From contig JARGNK010000082.1 of the NCBI GenBank assembly GCA_029213145.1, forward strand, positions 1-34,334: 34,334 nucleotides of DNA, given 5' to 3'. The notes beneath the pieces were generated by a model that had not been told where the DNA came from, ran no database searches, and saw only the letters and a program-made list of their open reading frames with translations. Within the stretch, counting starts at the first letter, position 1, and every line of letters starts with the position of its first letter. The translations under genes and the position numbers were made by a program. Positions 16,068 to 24,514 of this stretch are shown here, in pieces. This stretch comes from Rubripirellula sp. Its GTDB lineage: Bacteria > Planctomycetota > Planctomycetia > Pirellulales > Pirellulaceae.

Positions 16068-17396
16068 ATGACTCGTTTGCTTTTCCTTGCCTGGTTGCTG
16101 TTACTGAGTCCTCTCGCGAACGCTGACGATTGGTCGCGGTTCCGCGGAGCTAAAGGAGATGGAGTCGCCGCGGACAATCCAGGTTTGCCGCTTCGCTGGT
16201 CGAAAGAAGAAAACGTCGAGTGGATTGCCGACGTGAATGGCTATGGATGGGCTGCCCCTGTGGTTTGGCAAGAGAAAGTTTTTTTAACCACCGTCGTCAG
16301 CGACGAAGAGAACACAAAACCGAGTAAGGGTTTGTATCTTGGCCGGGGCGTTCGTGAGCCGGCTGCAGGCGTTCATCATTGGATGGTGCACTGTTTTGAT
16401 CTTGGCACGGGTAAAGAGCTCTGGAAGCACGAGTCGCATACGGGACGACCTGCAGTTCCCCGACATCCCAAGAGTACCTATGCCGCTGAGACTCCTGCGA
16501 CCGATGGCAAGCGGCTGTACGTTTTGTTTGGTGATTTGGGATTGTATTGCTACAGCTTGGATGGTGATTTGTTGTGGTCGCAGATGATTGAGCCCAAGCG
16601 GACATTTCTCGACTACGGTGCCGCATCGAGTCCCGTGGTTCATGATGGGCAGGTATTTGTGGTGTACGACAATCTGGAACAGTCTTGGATTCGTTCGTAC
16701 GATGCCGAAACTGGCAAGATTCGGTGGGAGCAACCTCGTGATGAAACCCATTCTTGGGCCACTCCGTTGGTTTGGAAAAACGAGCAGCGAACCGAGGTGA
16801 TCGTGCCTGGCAAAAGTCGAAACCGAAGTTACTCACTCACTGGTGAGTTGCTGTGGGAGTTCGACGGTCGGATGTCCAACCTGGTGATCCCATCGCCATT
16901 TGCAGCCCACGGGATGTGTTACATCGCCTCGGGTTACGTGGGAGATGCCCACCGACCGACGTTTGCGATTCGGCCGGGAGCCAAGGGTGACATCACCCCA
17001 ACCGGTGATTTTGCGGACAGCCCATACATTGATTGGTATCAGCCAACGGCTTCTTCTTACAACCCTTCGCAAATTGTTTACAGTGATTACCTGTATACGG
17101 TTTATGATCAAGGTTTCTTGACCTGCCATAATGCTTTGACTGGTGAAGAGGTCTATGGAAAGCAGCGTTTTTCACCTGCAGGTTCTTTCACTGCATCACC
17201 GCTCGCCTACAACGGACATTTGTTGTTTGTTAATGAAGATGGATTGACTTATGTCGTCAAAGCGGGGCCCGAATTTGAGGTGGTCGAAAAGAATTCGTTG
17301 GAAGAGCTTTGTATTGCAACGCCAGCGGCCGTGGATGACAAACTCTTGATCCGCACAGCATCGAAGTTGTATTGCTTGTCGAAGACGGACGAATGA
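16068..17396 (+). CDS. exported PQQ-like beta-propeller protein (BamB-like)
   Basis: A 442-residue protein with a signal peptide (MTRLLFLAWLLLLSPLANA) and then the usual planctomycete start DDWSRFRGAKGDGVAADNPGLPL. PQQ-type propeller blades follow, with tryptophan-docking motifs such as DLGTGKELWKHE, SLDGDLLWSQ, DAETGKIRWEQ and LTGELLWEFDG, and near the end a TPAAVDDKLLIRTASKLYCL blade. These proteins share the BamB/quinoprotein propeller fold but are very numerous in planctomycetes and mostly uncharacterised; no quinone-binding or heme motif is present. Start ATG 16068. It is convergent with the PGPGW gene, with only 45 bp between the stops. The fold is secure, the function unknown. Confidence 0.88.
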   Translation: MTRLLFLAWLLLLSPLANADDWSRFRGAKGDGVAADNPGLPLRWSKEENVEWIADVNGYGWAAPVVWQEKVFLTTVVSDEENTKPSKGLYLGRGVREPAAGVHHWMVHCFDLGTGKELWKHESHTGRPAVPRHPKSTYAAETPATDGKRLYVLFGDLGLYCYSLDGDLLWSQMIEPKRTFLDYGAASSPVVHDGQVFVVYDNLEQSWIRSYDAETGKIRWEQPRDETHSWATPLVWKNEQRTEVIVPGKSRNRSYSLTGELLWEFDGRMSNLVIPSPFAAHGMCYIASGYVGDAHRPTFAIRPGAKGDITPTGDFADSPYIDWYQPTASSYNPSQIVYSDYLYTVYDQGFLTCHNALTGEEVYGKQRFSPAGSFTASPLAYNGHLLFVNEDGLTYVVKAGPEFEVVEKNSLEELCIATPAAVDDKLLIRTASKLYCLSKTDE

Positions 17397-17441
17397 GAAA
17401 GCCCGAGGCTGGTGAAAGCTTGAGGCTGGCCGCGACGTTGT

Positions 17442-17999
17442 TTAATTTCGATGGGAATCGGCACTTGTTTCCCCATCGGGACTTGTCTCCCCATTTGCAC
17501 TCGGTTCGTTGGTACCGGAAATGCGAAACGGTGGTTTTCCCCGACGTCGCCGGCTCCAGTTGAGTGGACGGAGAATCCAGCTTTTTGAAGCGAGGTAGCG
17601 TTCTAAACGGTACTTGCCCGGAAAGTTGATGAGCGAGAGCCCGATCACGATGGTCAGCAAACCCTGGCCGGGCAGCACTAGCATCGCAACGCCAGCGATC
17701 AGAAACACCACGCCGGCAACATTTTTTAATACCAGAAAGCAGTGATAAAGCAGCCGATGGTTGATCGACGATTTTGCGGAATCTCGTCGCTGATGGTCAA
17801 AGTAATCTTCTGGTAAACGCGCTACGATCCAGGGGACCGCTAGTAACGTGCCCACGAAGACAATCCCTGAGAGCACTAGCGACCACCACAGCACCGGCTC
17901 AGTCAGTAATTCTTGCAGTTCGTTCACCCATACAGCGTAGCGGAGTCTGAGCGATTCTAGGAGAGGCAAGGCAGTGGTGATCGGATTTCTGCTTTTCAC
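17442..17999 (-). CDS. PGPGW-family transmembrane protein
   Basis: A 185-residue membrane protein with about three hydrophobic segments: residues 38-58 (WWSLVLSGIVFVGTLLAVPW), then 90-115, the diagnostic block VVFLIAGVAMLVLPGQGLLTIVIGLSLINFPGKYRLERYL. That block matches the PGPGW (PF09656) family of small membrane proteins, whose role is not established. A basic stretch (WSRRRRGKPPF) follows, then a polar tail with a short repeat (NGETSPDGETS) encoded by an 18-bp tandem duplication (17460-17477 and 17478-17495). The repeat-encoded tail may be a recent addition. Start GTG 17999 with no evident ribosome site; downstream starts are possible. It is divergent from the small His-rich ORF, 81 bp away. 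Confidence 0.82.
   Translation of the reverse strand: MKSRNPITTALPLLESLRLRYAVWVNELQELLTEPVLWWSLVLSGIVFVGTLLAVPWIVARLPEDYFDHQRRDSAKSSINHRLLYHCFLVLKNVAGVVFLIAGVAMLVLPGQGLLTIVIGLSLINFPGKYRLERYLASKSWILRPLNWSRRRRGKPPFRISGTNEPSANGETSPDGETSADSHRN
17460..17495. repeat. 18-bp direct repeat in the C-terminal coding end
   Basis: GGCACTTGTTTCCCCATC (17460-17477) and GGGACTTGTCTCCCCATT (17478-17495) are tandem imperfect copies, with a third partial copy beginning TGCACTCGG. They encode the NGETSPDGETS tail of the PGPGW protein on the minus strand; the 18-bp unit keeps the frame. Confidence 0.75.
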
Positions 18000-18080
18000 C
18001 GGGACGAAGCTTCGTTGCCGAGGAGTTTTTCATTTCATGACGAAGTCAGATAGTGTCCACCGCATGCGTTCAGGAGGATT

Positions 18081-18263
18081 ATGACGTCACGCCCCTATTG
18101 GATAGGTTATCGGCTGTTGATTGCATTGGCGTTCGGAATCGAGAAGCGTCCCGGCTACAGCCACGACGGGGATGAACACGAGCCGTACACGATCGGGCAA
18201 CACGTCGATCACCATGATCACCATGATCATGGTTACGACGCTGACCACGACCACGATCATTAG
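18081..18263 (+). CDS. small His/Asp-rich putative metal-binding protein
   Basis: A 60-residue frame starting at ATG 18081 with AGGAGG just upstream (18072-18077), although only three bases separate them. The N-terminal half has a weakly hydrophobic segment (YWIGYRLLIALAFGI) that could be a short membrane or signal segment. The last 33 residues contain 11 His and 9 Asp, including VDHHDHHDHGYDADHDHDH, a composition typical of zinc, nickel or copper binding tails. It sits alone between the divergent PGPGW gene and the DNA-repair cluster. A metal buffer or chaperone role is inference from composition only. The low-complexity tail could also arise by CAT/GAT slippage of non-coding DNA. Confidence 0.5.
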   Translation: MTSRPYWIGYRLLIALAFGIEKRPGYSHDGDEHEPYTIGQHVDHHDHHDHGYDADHDHDH

Positions 18264-18432
18264 CCCGCCAAGAGAATCCGTCTATCCAAGGTGAGATCGG
18301 GTAGAAGACCCCATGGCCCACGCATTGCCTGGCTTCCCGTTCTGGATGTCGATTTGATCGCTGCGGAGCGGGCGTGGTTGAACACTTGGTAGAATTATGT
18401 AGTTCTGCAACTTCGATGAGTGTGAGCCTCTG

Positions 18433-19458
18433 GTGGATGAGCTATTACGACTGACTCAACATGGATTGTATTGCCCTGCGGGTGATTTCTTTGTTGACCC
18501 TTCGCGCCCGGTCCACCGGGCGGTGGTTAGTCACGCGCACAGCGACCACGCTCGCTGGGGTTGCCGCCGTTACTTGGCTGCCAAGCCAAGTGAGCAGTTG
18601 TTGCGGTTACGGATGAATGCGGATGCCACCTTTGATTTCCTTGCCTATGGTGAAAAAGAAACCGTCGGCGAAGTGAAAATCAGTTTCCACCCCGCCGGCC
18701 ACATCCTCGGTTCGTCGCAAATTCGCATTGAGCACCGAGGTCGTGTCGCCGTTGTGACCGGGGATTACAAGCTGGGTGACGATCCAACGTGTGAAACTTG
18801 GGAGCCGGTTGATTGCGATCTGCTGATTACGGAGTCGACGTTTGGATTGCCGATTTACCGGTGGGAACCGAACGCGACGATATTTGCGGCAATCAATCAG
18901 TGGTGGCGTGATAGCCAGGAAGCGGGAAAGTGCTGCGTGATTTACGGATACGCGGTGGGCAAAAGCCAACATTTATTGGCAGGACTGGACCCCTCAATCG
19001 GACCCATCTTCACCCACGGTGCCGTCGAAAAGGCCAATGATGCCTATCGACGCAGCGGTGTGGCTCTTCCCAAAACGACTCACGTCGGCAGTGTGGATGG
19101 TAAACCCAACTGGCAAGGCGCAATGGTGGTCGCGGTCCCCAGCGCACATGGAACCCCATGGATGCGAAAATTTGGTCGTGTCAGTACCGCGATGGCGAGT
19201 GGCTGGATGGCGATTCGTGGGAATCGCCGTCGCAGGAGCGTCGATCGAGGCTTCGTTCTAAGCGACCATGTTGATTGGGGATCGCTGCTCAAAGCAGTCG
19301 AGCTCTGTGATCCGGAAACCGTTTGGGTGACTCACGGTTCAGCGGCTGTCGTCGCGAGATACCTGAACGAGCAAGGGCGGGACGCGAAGGTACTTGAGGG
19401 CCAGTTACGACGTGAGGGTGACGAGGACGAATCGGTACGAGGCGAGGTAGATCCATGA
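18433..19458 (+). CDS. ligase-associated DNA exonuclease (metallo-beta-lactamase fold)
   Basis: A 341-residue MBL-fold nuclease of the ligase-associated exonuclease family, related to SNM1/CPSF-type enzymes that degrade DNA in repair. The metal motif HAHSDH is at residues 34-39. Downstream are ISFHPAGHILGSSQIRIE, the metal-binding VTGDYKLGDDPT, LLITESTFGLPIYRW, YGYAVGKSQHLL, and near the end VLSDHVDWGSLL and ETVWVTHGS. Start GTG 18433. Its stop overlaps the ligase start (ATGA, 19455-19458). It is the first gene of a four-gene cluster with ATP-dependent ligase, DEXH helicase and phosphoesterase, a conserved arrangement expected to process and seal DNA ends. Function in this lineage is inferred from the family. 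Confidence 0.9.
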   Translation: MDELLRLTQHGLYCPAGDFFVDPSRPVHRAVVSHAHSDHARWGCRRYLAAKPSEQLLRLRMNADATFDFLAYGEKETVGEVKISFHPAGHILGSSQIRIEHRGRVAVVTGDYKLGDDPTCETWEPVDCDLLITESTFGLPIYRWEPNATIFAAINQWWRDSQEAGKCCVIYGYAVGKSQHLLAGLDPSIGPIFTHGAVEKANDAYRRSGVALPKTTHVGSVDGKPNWQGAMVVAVPSAHGTPWMRKFGRVSTAMASGWMAIRGNRRRRSVDRGFVLSDHVDWGSLLKAVELCDPETVWVTHGSAAVVARYLNEQGRDAKVLEGQLRREGDEDESVRGEVDP

Positions 19459-21050
19459 TTCGCTTTGCCAATCTTTATGGAGAGCTCGATTCAACGACCA
19501 AAACCAATGAGAAGGTATCTGCGATGGTCAATTATTTTGCCAACGTGGAGCAGGCCGATGCGGCTTGGGCGACTTATTTCTTGGCAGGAAGCAAACTGCG
19601 GCGACTCGTTCCCACCAAGCTCTTGCGAAAGTGGGCTGCAGAAGAAGCAGGCATCCCCGATTGGTTGTTTGACGAATCCTACCAATCGGTCGGTGATCTC
19701 GCTGAGACAATTTCGCTGGTGGTCCCGCCGGGAGAAGTTTGTGACGATGCTCCGCTCGCGAGATGGGTCACGGAGCGCATGCACCCGCTCGGAAAGATGG
19801 ATGAACCGGATCAGCGTCGAGCAGTCATTGAGATCTGGCGGCATTCGACGCCCGCGATGCGTTTGGTCACGATGAAACTAATCACCGGGGCTTTTCGGAT
19901 TGGAGTCAGCAAGCGGTTGCTCACACGAGCCATTGCATCTCATTCGGGAATTCCGACCGAAGTGGTGGCTCACCGCTTGATGGGTGAATGGGAACCCACA
20001 GCTGAATTCTTTCAACGTGTTATCGATGATTCCGTCGACGCGACGTTGCCGAGCCAGCCCTATCCGTTCTGTCTCGCGCACCCTCTCGATCCCAAGGAAG
20101 GTCCTGCCCCGTTAGGCGAGGTTGAACAGTATCTGGTGGAATGGAAATGGGATGGAATTCGTGGACAAGTGATTCGTCGAGAGGACAGTACCTACATTTG
20201 GTCTCGCGGTGAGGAGTTGATGGAAAACCGCTGGCCAGAAATAGAATCCGCAGCCACGCAGTTACCCAACGGTGTCGTCCTCGATGGCGAGATCTTGGCG
20301 GCGACCACCGAAGGAGAAGTCTTGCCCTTCGCACAACTACAACGCAGAATCGGTCGCAAGAAGGTCGGCAAGAAACTGCTCGCCGAAGTCGCTGTGGTGT
20401 TTCATGCGTTCGACTTGCTTGAACGCGACGGCTGCGATTTGCGTGACCAACCGCTCGCCGACCGTCGAGTCCAGCTTGAACAGATCGTTGAACAGGCCAA
20501 CCATCCACATTTACGCGCAACCGAACTGATCACCCAATCAAGCTGGGGCGATTTTGCCGAGACGCGTGAGACCAGCCGGGAACATCGCGCCGAAGGTTTA
20601 ATGTTGAAACGCAAGGATGCAGCTTACGATGTCGGACGAGTTAAAGGGACGTGGTGGAAGTGGAAGATTGATCCATTCACAATTGATGCGGTGCTGATTT
20701 ACGCGCAGAAAGGCCACGGTCGTCGCGCCAGCTTGTTTAGTGATTACACGTTTGCTCTCTGGCAGGACGGGACACTGGTTCCCTTTGCGAAGGCATACAG
20801 TGGTCTGACCGACGCCGAGATTCGCAAAGTTGATCGATTCATTCGTCAAAACACGAACGATTCGTTTGGGCCAGTTCGCAGTGTGACCCCGGAACTGGTC
20901 ATGGAGGTGGCATTTGAAGGGCTGCAGCGGAGCAGTCGGCACAAGAGCGGGGTAGCGACTCGGTTCCCGAGGATTGTTCGCTGGCGACACGACAAACAGC
21001 CGCAGGATGCCAATTCGCTTGCCGATTTGATGGAAATGATGCCAGATTGA
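19455..21050 (+). CDS. ATP-dependent DNA ligase (ligase-associated repair cluster)
   Basis: A 531-residue ATP-dependent DNA ligase that seals nicks through an enzyme-AMP intermediate. An N-terminal DNA-binding domain (about residues 20-200) precedes the nucleotidyltransferase domain. Motif I is YLVEWKWDGIRGQ, with the adenylated Lys231. Later motifs are NGVVLDGEILA, AEGLMLKRKDA and TWWKWKID (motifs IV-V). An OB-fold domain closes the protein (about 430-520: LVMEVAFEGLQRSSRHKSGVATRFPRIVRW). All catalytic motifs are present. The start ATG overlaps the exonuclease stop, and the helicase starts 16 bp after its stop. This ligase type is distinct from the NAD-dependent replicative LigA. Confidence 0.95.
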   Translation: MIRFANLYGELDSTTKTNEKVSAMVNYFANVEQADAAWATYFLAGSKLRRLVPTKLLRKWAAEEAGIPDWLFDESYQSVGDLAETISLVVPPGEVCDDAPLARWVTERMHPLGKMDEPDQRRAVIEIWRHSTPAMRLVTMKLITGAFRIGVSKRLLTRAIASHSGIPTEVVAHRLMGEWEPTAEFFQRVIDDSVDATLPSQPYPFCLAHPLDPKEGPAPLGEVEQYLVEWKWDGIRGQVIRREDSTYIWSRGEELMENRWPEIESAATQLPNGVVLDGEILAATTEGEVLPFAQLQRRIGRKKVGKKLLAEVAVVFHAFDLLERDGCDLRDQPLADRRVQLEQIVEQANHPHLRATELITQSSWGDFAETRETSREHRAEGLMLKRKDAAYDVGRVKGTWWKWKIDPFTIDAVLIYAQKGHGRRASLFSDYTFALWQDGTLVPFAKAYSGLTDAEIRKVDRFIRQNTNDSFGPVRSVTPELVMEVAFEGLQRSSRHKSGVATRFPRIVRWRHDKQPQDANSLADLMEMMPD

Positions 21051-21066
21051 GTGCGATCGCTGTTGG

Positions 21067-23556
21067 ATGCTGAAATCACCACAACCCTCGACGCCGAACC
21101 AATCGCTTGAGCGATATTTCGACACGATTGGATTTCGACCCTTTCGATTCCAGCGAAGTGTTTGGCGTGCCTACCGCGCGGGACAGAGTGGGTTGGTTCA
21201 TTCGGCGACTGGGACAGGCAAGACCTTGGCGGCTTGGATGGGGCCACTGCTGAGCTTCTTGGAAAAGAACCGCGACCCGACGCAGTGGAATCCAAAGCGA
21301 CCGCCCCCACTTCGCGTGCTCTGGATCACACCCCTCAGAGCGCTAGCGGGCGATACCGAGCAATCGCTGCGGGCGCCGCTCGACGCGCTCGGCCTGCCAT
21401 GGCGACTTGAATCACGGACCGGGGACAGCAAAGCAAGTGTCAAAGCACGCCAACGTAAACGCTTGCCGACGGCGTTAATCACAACCCCGGAGAGCTTATC
21501 TTTGATGCTGACGCATGAAAAGATGCTCGATCAGTTTGCAGGTCTGGAAGGAATCATTGTTGATGAATGGCATGAACTGCTGGGGACCAAGCGAGGTGTG
21601 CAAATCGAGTTAGCGCTTGCCCGCTTGAGGCGTTTGAGTCCGAACCTGCGCACATGGGGCTTGTCGGCGACCCTTGGCAATTTGCAGCAGGCACAGGAAT
21701 CACTCCTTGGGGCCCACGCAACGCCAGAGCGTTCGCGAATCATCGAAGGATCGAAAGAGAAGCGAATGAAAATCGAATCGGTCATTCCGAGTAAGATCGA
21801 TCGTTTCCCCTGGTCAGGGCATATCGGCACCAAAATGGTGCCGCAAGTTGCCGAACTGTTGGAGCAGTCGGCTAGCACCCTGTTGTTTGCCAACACACGT
21901 TCACAAACCGAAATATGGTATCAGCATCTGTTGAAGCACCGCCCCGATTGGGCGGGTCAGATTGCGGTTCACCACGGCTCACTCGATGCTTCGGTTCGAC
22001 GTTGGGTCGAGGATGGATTAAGAGCTGGCACCTTGCGAGCAGTGGTCTGTACCAGCAGCTTGGATTTGGGGGTCGATTTCACCGCGGTCGATTTGGTGGT
22101 GCAAGTCGGTAGCCCCAAAGGAGCAGCCCGCTTGCTACAGCGTGCCGGCCGGAGTGGGCACCAGCCAGGCGTTGCAAGTCGGCTTGTTTTTGTTCCCACC
22201 AATGCAATTGAGTTGGTCGAGTTAGCAGCCGCCCAGGATGCGATTCGCCAACGCAAGTTGGAAGCTCGCGAGCCGATCCACAAACCGCTCGATGTCCTAG
22301 CCCAACACTTGGTCACAATCGCAATCGGCGGAGGTTTCGAATCGGCTGATCTGCTCGCGGAGGTCCGCTCGACGGAGGCCTATCAGTCGCTGACCGACGC
22401 AGAATGGAATTGGGTCATCGATTTCGTCTGCCGTGGCGGCAGTAGTCTGCAGGCCTATCCCGAGTTTAGTCGGGTGGAGATGAGCGATGGTCGTTACGTA
22501 GTCACACAGCGACGGGTAACTCGTCAGCATCGAATGAACATCGGAACGATCGTTTCCGACGCCTCGATGAAGGTGAAATACATGAAAGGGGCGACCCTCG
22601 GCACGGCGGAAGAGAATTTTATTTCCCGATTATCGCCCGGTGAGAAGTTCCTGTTTGCCGGCCGATTGGTCGAATTGGTTCGAGTGAAAGACAATGCTGC
22701 CTATGTGCGTCGTGCAACGGGTCAGCCCGACACGGTGCCGCGATGGATGGGCGGGCGAATGCCGCTCTCCAGCGAGTTGAGCGATGCGTTGAGAGGAAAA
22801 ATGGAAGAAGCGGCTGGTGGGGAACTGGTTGGCCGTGAAATGAAGGCACTCAGCGGTTTGATGCAAATTCAGCAGCGATGGAGCAAGCTTCCCAAGCGAG
22901 ACGAACTGCTGATCGAAAGAATCAAAGTTCGCGGTGGCTATCAGTTGTTTGTATTTCCCTTTGAAGGCCGTTTGGTTCATGAAGGCCTGTCTGCCTTGAT
23001 GGCCTACCGAATGTCCCAATATCAAAAAGCCACATTTTCGATGGCTTGCAACGATTATGGGCTGGTGCTGCAATCGCCCTCAATCATCGAAATCGATGCG
23101 GCAATCGAAAACGGAGTGTTTGCGACTGACGAGCTCACTGGCGATATCTTGAGTAGCATGAATGCGACCGAGATGGCAAAGCGGCAGTTCCGACAAATCG
23201 CGAGGGTCGCAGGTTTGATACAGCAGGGATTTCCGGGGCAGCAAAAGAAATCGAGTCATTTGCAGGCCAGCAGTAATTTGCTGTTTGACGTTTTTAATCA
23301 GTATGATCCAGACAATTTATTGCTGGATCAAAGCCGACGCGAAGTCTTGCAGCACCAACTAGAAGCGTCGCGAATGTTTGATGCACTCGAACGAATTGGT
23401 CGCAGTCGGATTGTGATCACCGACCCGCCGAAAGTTACCCCGTTAGCATTTCCGCTGCTAGTCGATAAGCTTCGAGCGCGGGTCAGCAGTGAAACGCTCG
23501 CCGATCGAGTTGCCCGCATGCAACGTGACCTTGAAAAAGCGGCCGGAGAAGCGTGA
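21067..23556 (+). CDS. ligase-associated DEXH-box helicase (Lhr-like)
   Basis: An 829-residue superfamily 2 helicase of the ligase-associated Lhr-like group. Walker A is SATGTGKT (about residues 46-53), Walker B is VDEWHE (165-170), motif III is GLSATLGN, and motif VI is QRAGRSGHQPG (about 358-368). A long C-terminal Lhr-type region follows (SDASMKVKYMKGATLGTAEENFISRL; FVFPFEGRLVHEGLSALMAYRM). These enzymes translocate on single-stranded DNA and unwind duplexes; here the cluster context implies preparation of ends for the exonuclease and ligase. It overlaps the phosphoesterase start by four bases (GTGA, 23553-23556). Start ATG 21067 gives the canonical N-terminus SLERYFDTIGFRPFRFQ. Confidence 0.95.
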   Translation: MLKSPQPSTPNQSLERYFDTIGFRPFRFQRSVWRAYRAGQSGLVHSATGTGKTLAAWMGPLLSFLEKNRDPTQWNPKRPPPLRVLWITPLRALAGDTEQSLRAPLDALGLPWRLESRTGDSKASVKARQRKRLPTALITTPESLSLMLTHEKMLDQFAGLEGIIVDEWHELLGTKRGVQIELALARLRRLSPNLRTWGLSATLGNLQQAQESLLGAHATPERSRIIEGSKEKRMKIESVIPSKIDRFPWSGHIGTKMVPQVAELLEQSASTLLFANTRSQTEIWYQHLLKHRPDWAGQIAVHHGSLDASVRRWVEDGLRAGTLRAVVCTSSLDLGVDFTAVDLVVQVGSPKGAARLLQRAGRSGHQPGVASRLVFVPTNAIELVELAAAQDAIRQRKLEAREPIHKPLDVLAQHLVTIAIGGGFESADLLAEVRSTEAYQSLTDAEWNWVIDFVCRGGSSLQAYPEFSRVEMSDGRYVVTQRRVTRQHRMNIGTIVSDASMKVKYMKGATLGTAEENFISRLSPGEKFLFAGRLVELVRVKDNAAYVRRATGQPDTVPRWMGGRMPLSSELSDALRGKMEEAAGGELVGREMKALSGLMQIQQRWSKLPKRDELLIERIKVRGGYQLFVFPFEGRLVHEGLSALMAYRMSQYQKATFSMACNDYGLVLQSPSIIEIDAAIENGVFATDELTGDILSSMNATEMAKRQFRQIARVAGLIQQGFPGQQKKSSHLQASSNLLFDVFNQYDPDNLLLDQSRREVLQHQLEASRMFDALERIGRSRIVITDPPKVTPLAFPLLVDKLRARVSSETLADRVARMQRDLEKAAGEA

Positions 23557-24269
23557 AGGATGACCGAGCAATCAATATGAAAGAGCGATTGCCTATTGAA
23601 TTAGCCGGCGTCTCCCTGGAGTTGTTGGGTGGACGCGGCGTGTGGGTGCCTGCTGCGAAGACGCTGCTGGTTGCCGATACGCACCTTGGCAAGGAAGCAA
23701 CCTTTCGTCGTCACCACATTCCTATCCCGGCCGGGTCAACGACCACGACTTTGGGTGCCGTCACGAAAATGTTGCAGGAAACCGACGCGACTCGGTTTAT
23801 CATTCTTGGTGACATGTTTCATGCTCGCTCTTCCCTGTCGCCCGACGTTTGTGCATCGTTGGAAGCCTTTTTTAAACGCCATCCACGCATTGAGATGTTG
23901 CTGGTGCGAGGTAATCACGATGCCCATTTGGGGCAATTGCCCTCTGCCTGGCCGATCGACATCGTTTCCCAGTTCACGATTGATGACATCTTGCTGATGC
24001 ACCATCCGGTGGAAGTCCCACGTGAGTTTGACTTGATGCTTTGCGGCCATTTACACCCTGCGATCCGCGTCGAGACCATCATCGACAGAACCGGTAAGCT
24101 CCCTTGTTTCTGGTACTCACAGAAAAGGTTGATGCTGCCCGCGATCGGCGACTTCACCGGAACGCATCGCATTCATCCAAGCCCAAGTGATAAAGCTTGG
24201 CTGGTGGTCGACGGACAAGTCATGGAACATGTCAATACTCGCAAGCGGCGATTCACGCGGAGAGTTTGA
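23553..24269 (+). CDS. pdeM: ligase-associated metallophosphoesterase PdeM-type
   Basis: A 238-residue calcineurin-like phosphoesterase, the fourth member of the ligase-associated DNA damage response set. Family motifs appear in order: VADTHLGKE (Asp42, His44), ILGDMFHAR (Gly-Asp), VRGNHDAHLG (Asn-His-Asp), LLMHHPVE and CGHLHP. These build a two-metal site for phosphodiester hydrolysis. Start GTG 23553 overlaps the helicase stop; ATG 23577 is a plausible alternative that trims eight residues. Length fits the family. Being last in the cluster, it could remove blocked ends or process nucleic acid intermediates; the precise substrate is not known from sequence. Confidence 0.92.
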   Translation: MKDDRAINMKERLPIELAGVSLELLGGRGVWVPAAKTLLVADTHLGKEATFRRHHIPIPAGSTTTTLGAVTKMLQETDATRFIILGDMFHARSSLSPDVCASLEAFFKRHPRIEMLLVRGNHDAHLGQLPSAWPIDIVSQFTIDDILLMHHPVEVPREFDLMLCGHLHPAIRVETIIDRTGKLPCFWYSQKRLMLPAIGDFTGTHRIHPSPSDKAWLVVDGQVMEHVNTRKRRFTRRV

Positions 24270-24399
24270 TTCGGGGTTGAGTGAACTCGGGTTAAAGGCA
24301 GCTGCATGGGCGAGCTTGCAATTGAAGTCTGGCACGCAAGAACGATCTGGCCCGCGCAGTGAAGTTGCTTTCAATCAGGAACGTAAAACTGTGAAGATT

Positions 24400-24483
24400 T
24401 GCGAGTTTCGTGATCAGGTCTGGGCGGGTCGTGATCAGGTTTGCCAGGGCCACCATCAGTCTTGCGGAGGTCACCATCAGGTT
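24400..24483. repeat. 21-bp tandem repeat, four units
   Basis: Units 24400-24420, 24421-24441, 24442-24462 and 24463-24483 each begin TGC/TGG and contain GTGATCAGG or CACCATCAG near the end. Units 1-2 share GTGATCAGGT and units 3-4 share CACCATCAG. The array lies in the gap between the convergent phosphoesterase and five-heme genes. Confidence 0.9.
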
Positions 24484-24514
24484 TGCGTTCGGGCGACCCA
24501 TTTGACGATGCCAC

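Noticed and set aside
16284..16836. Long minus-strand frames within the PQQ propeller gene
   Set aside because: They are antisense shadows of a gene with clear family motifs, and their translations have no domain features.
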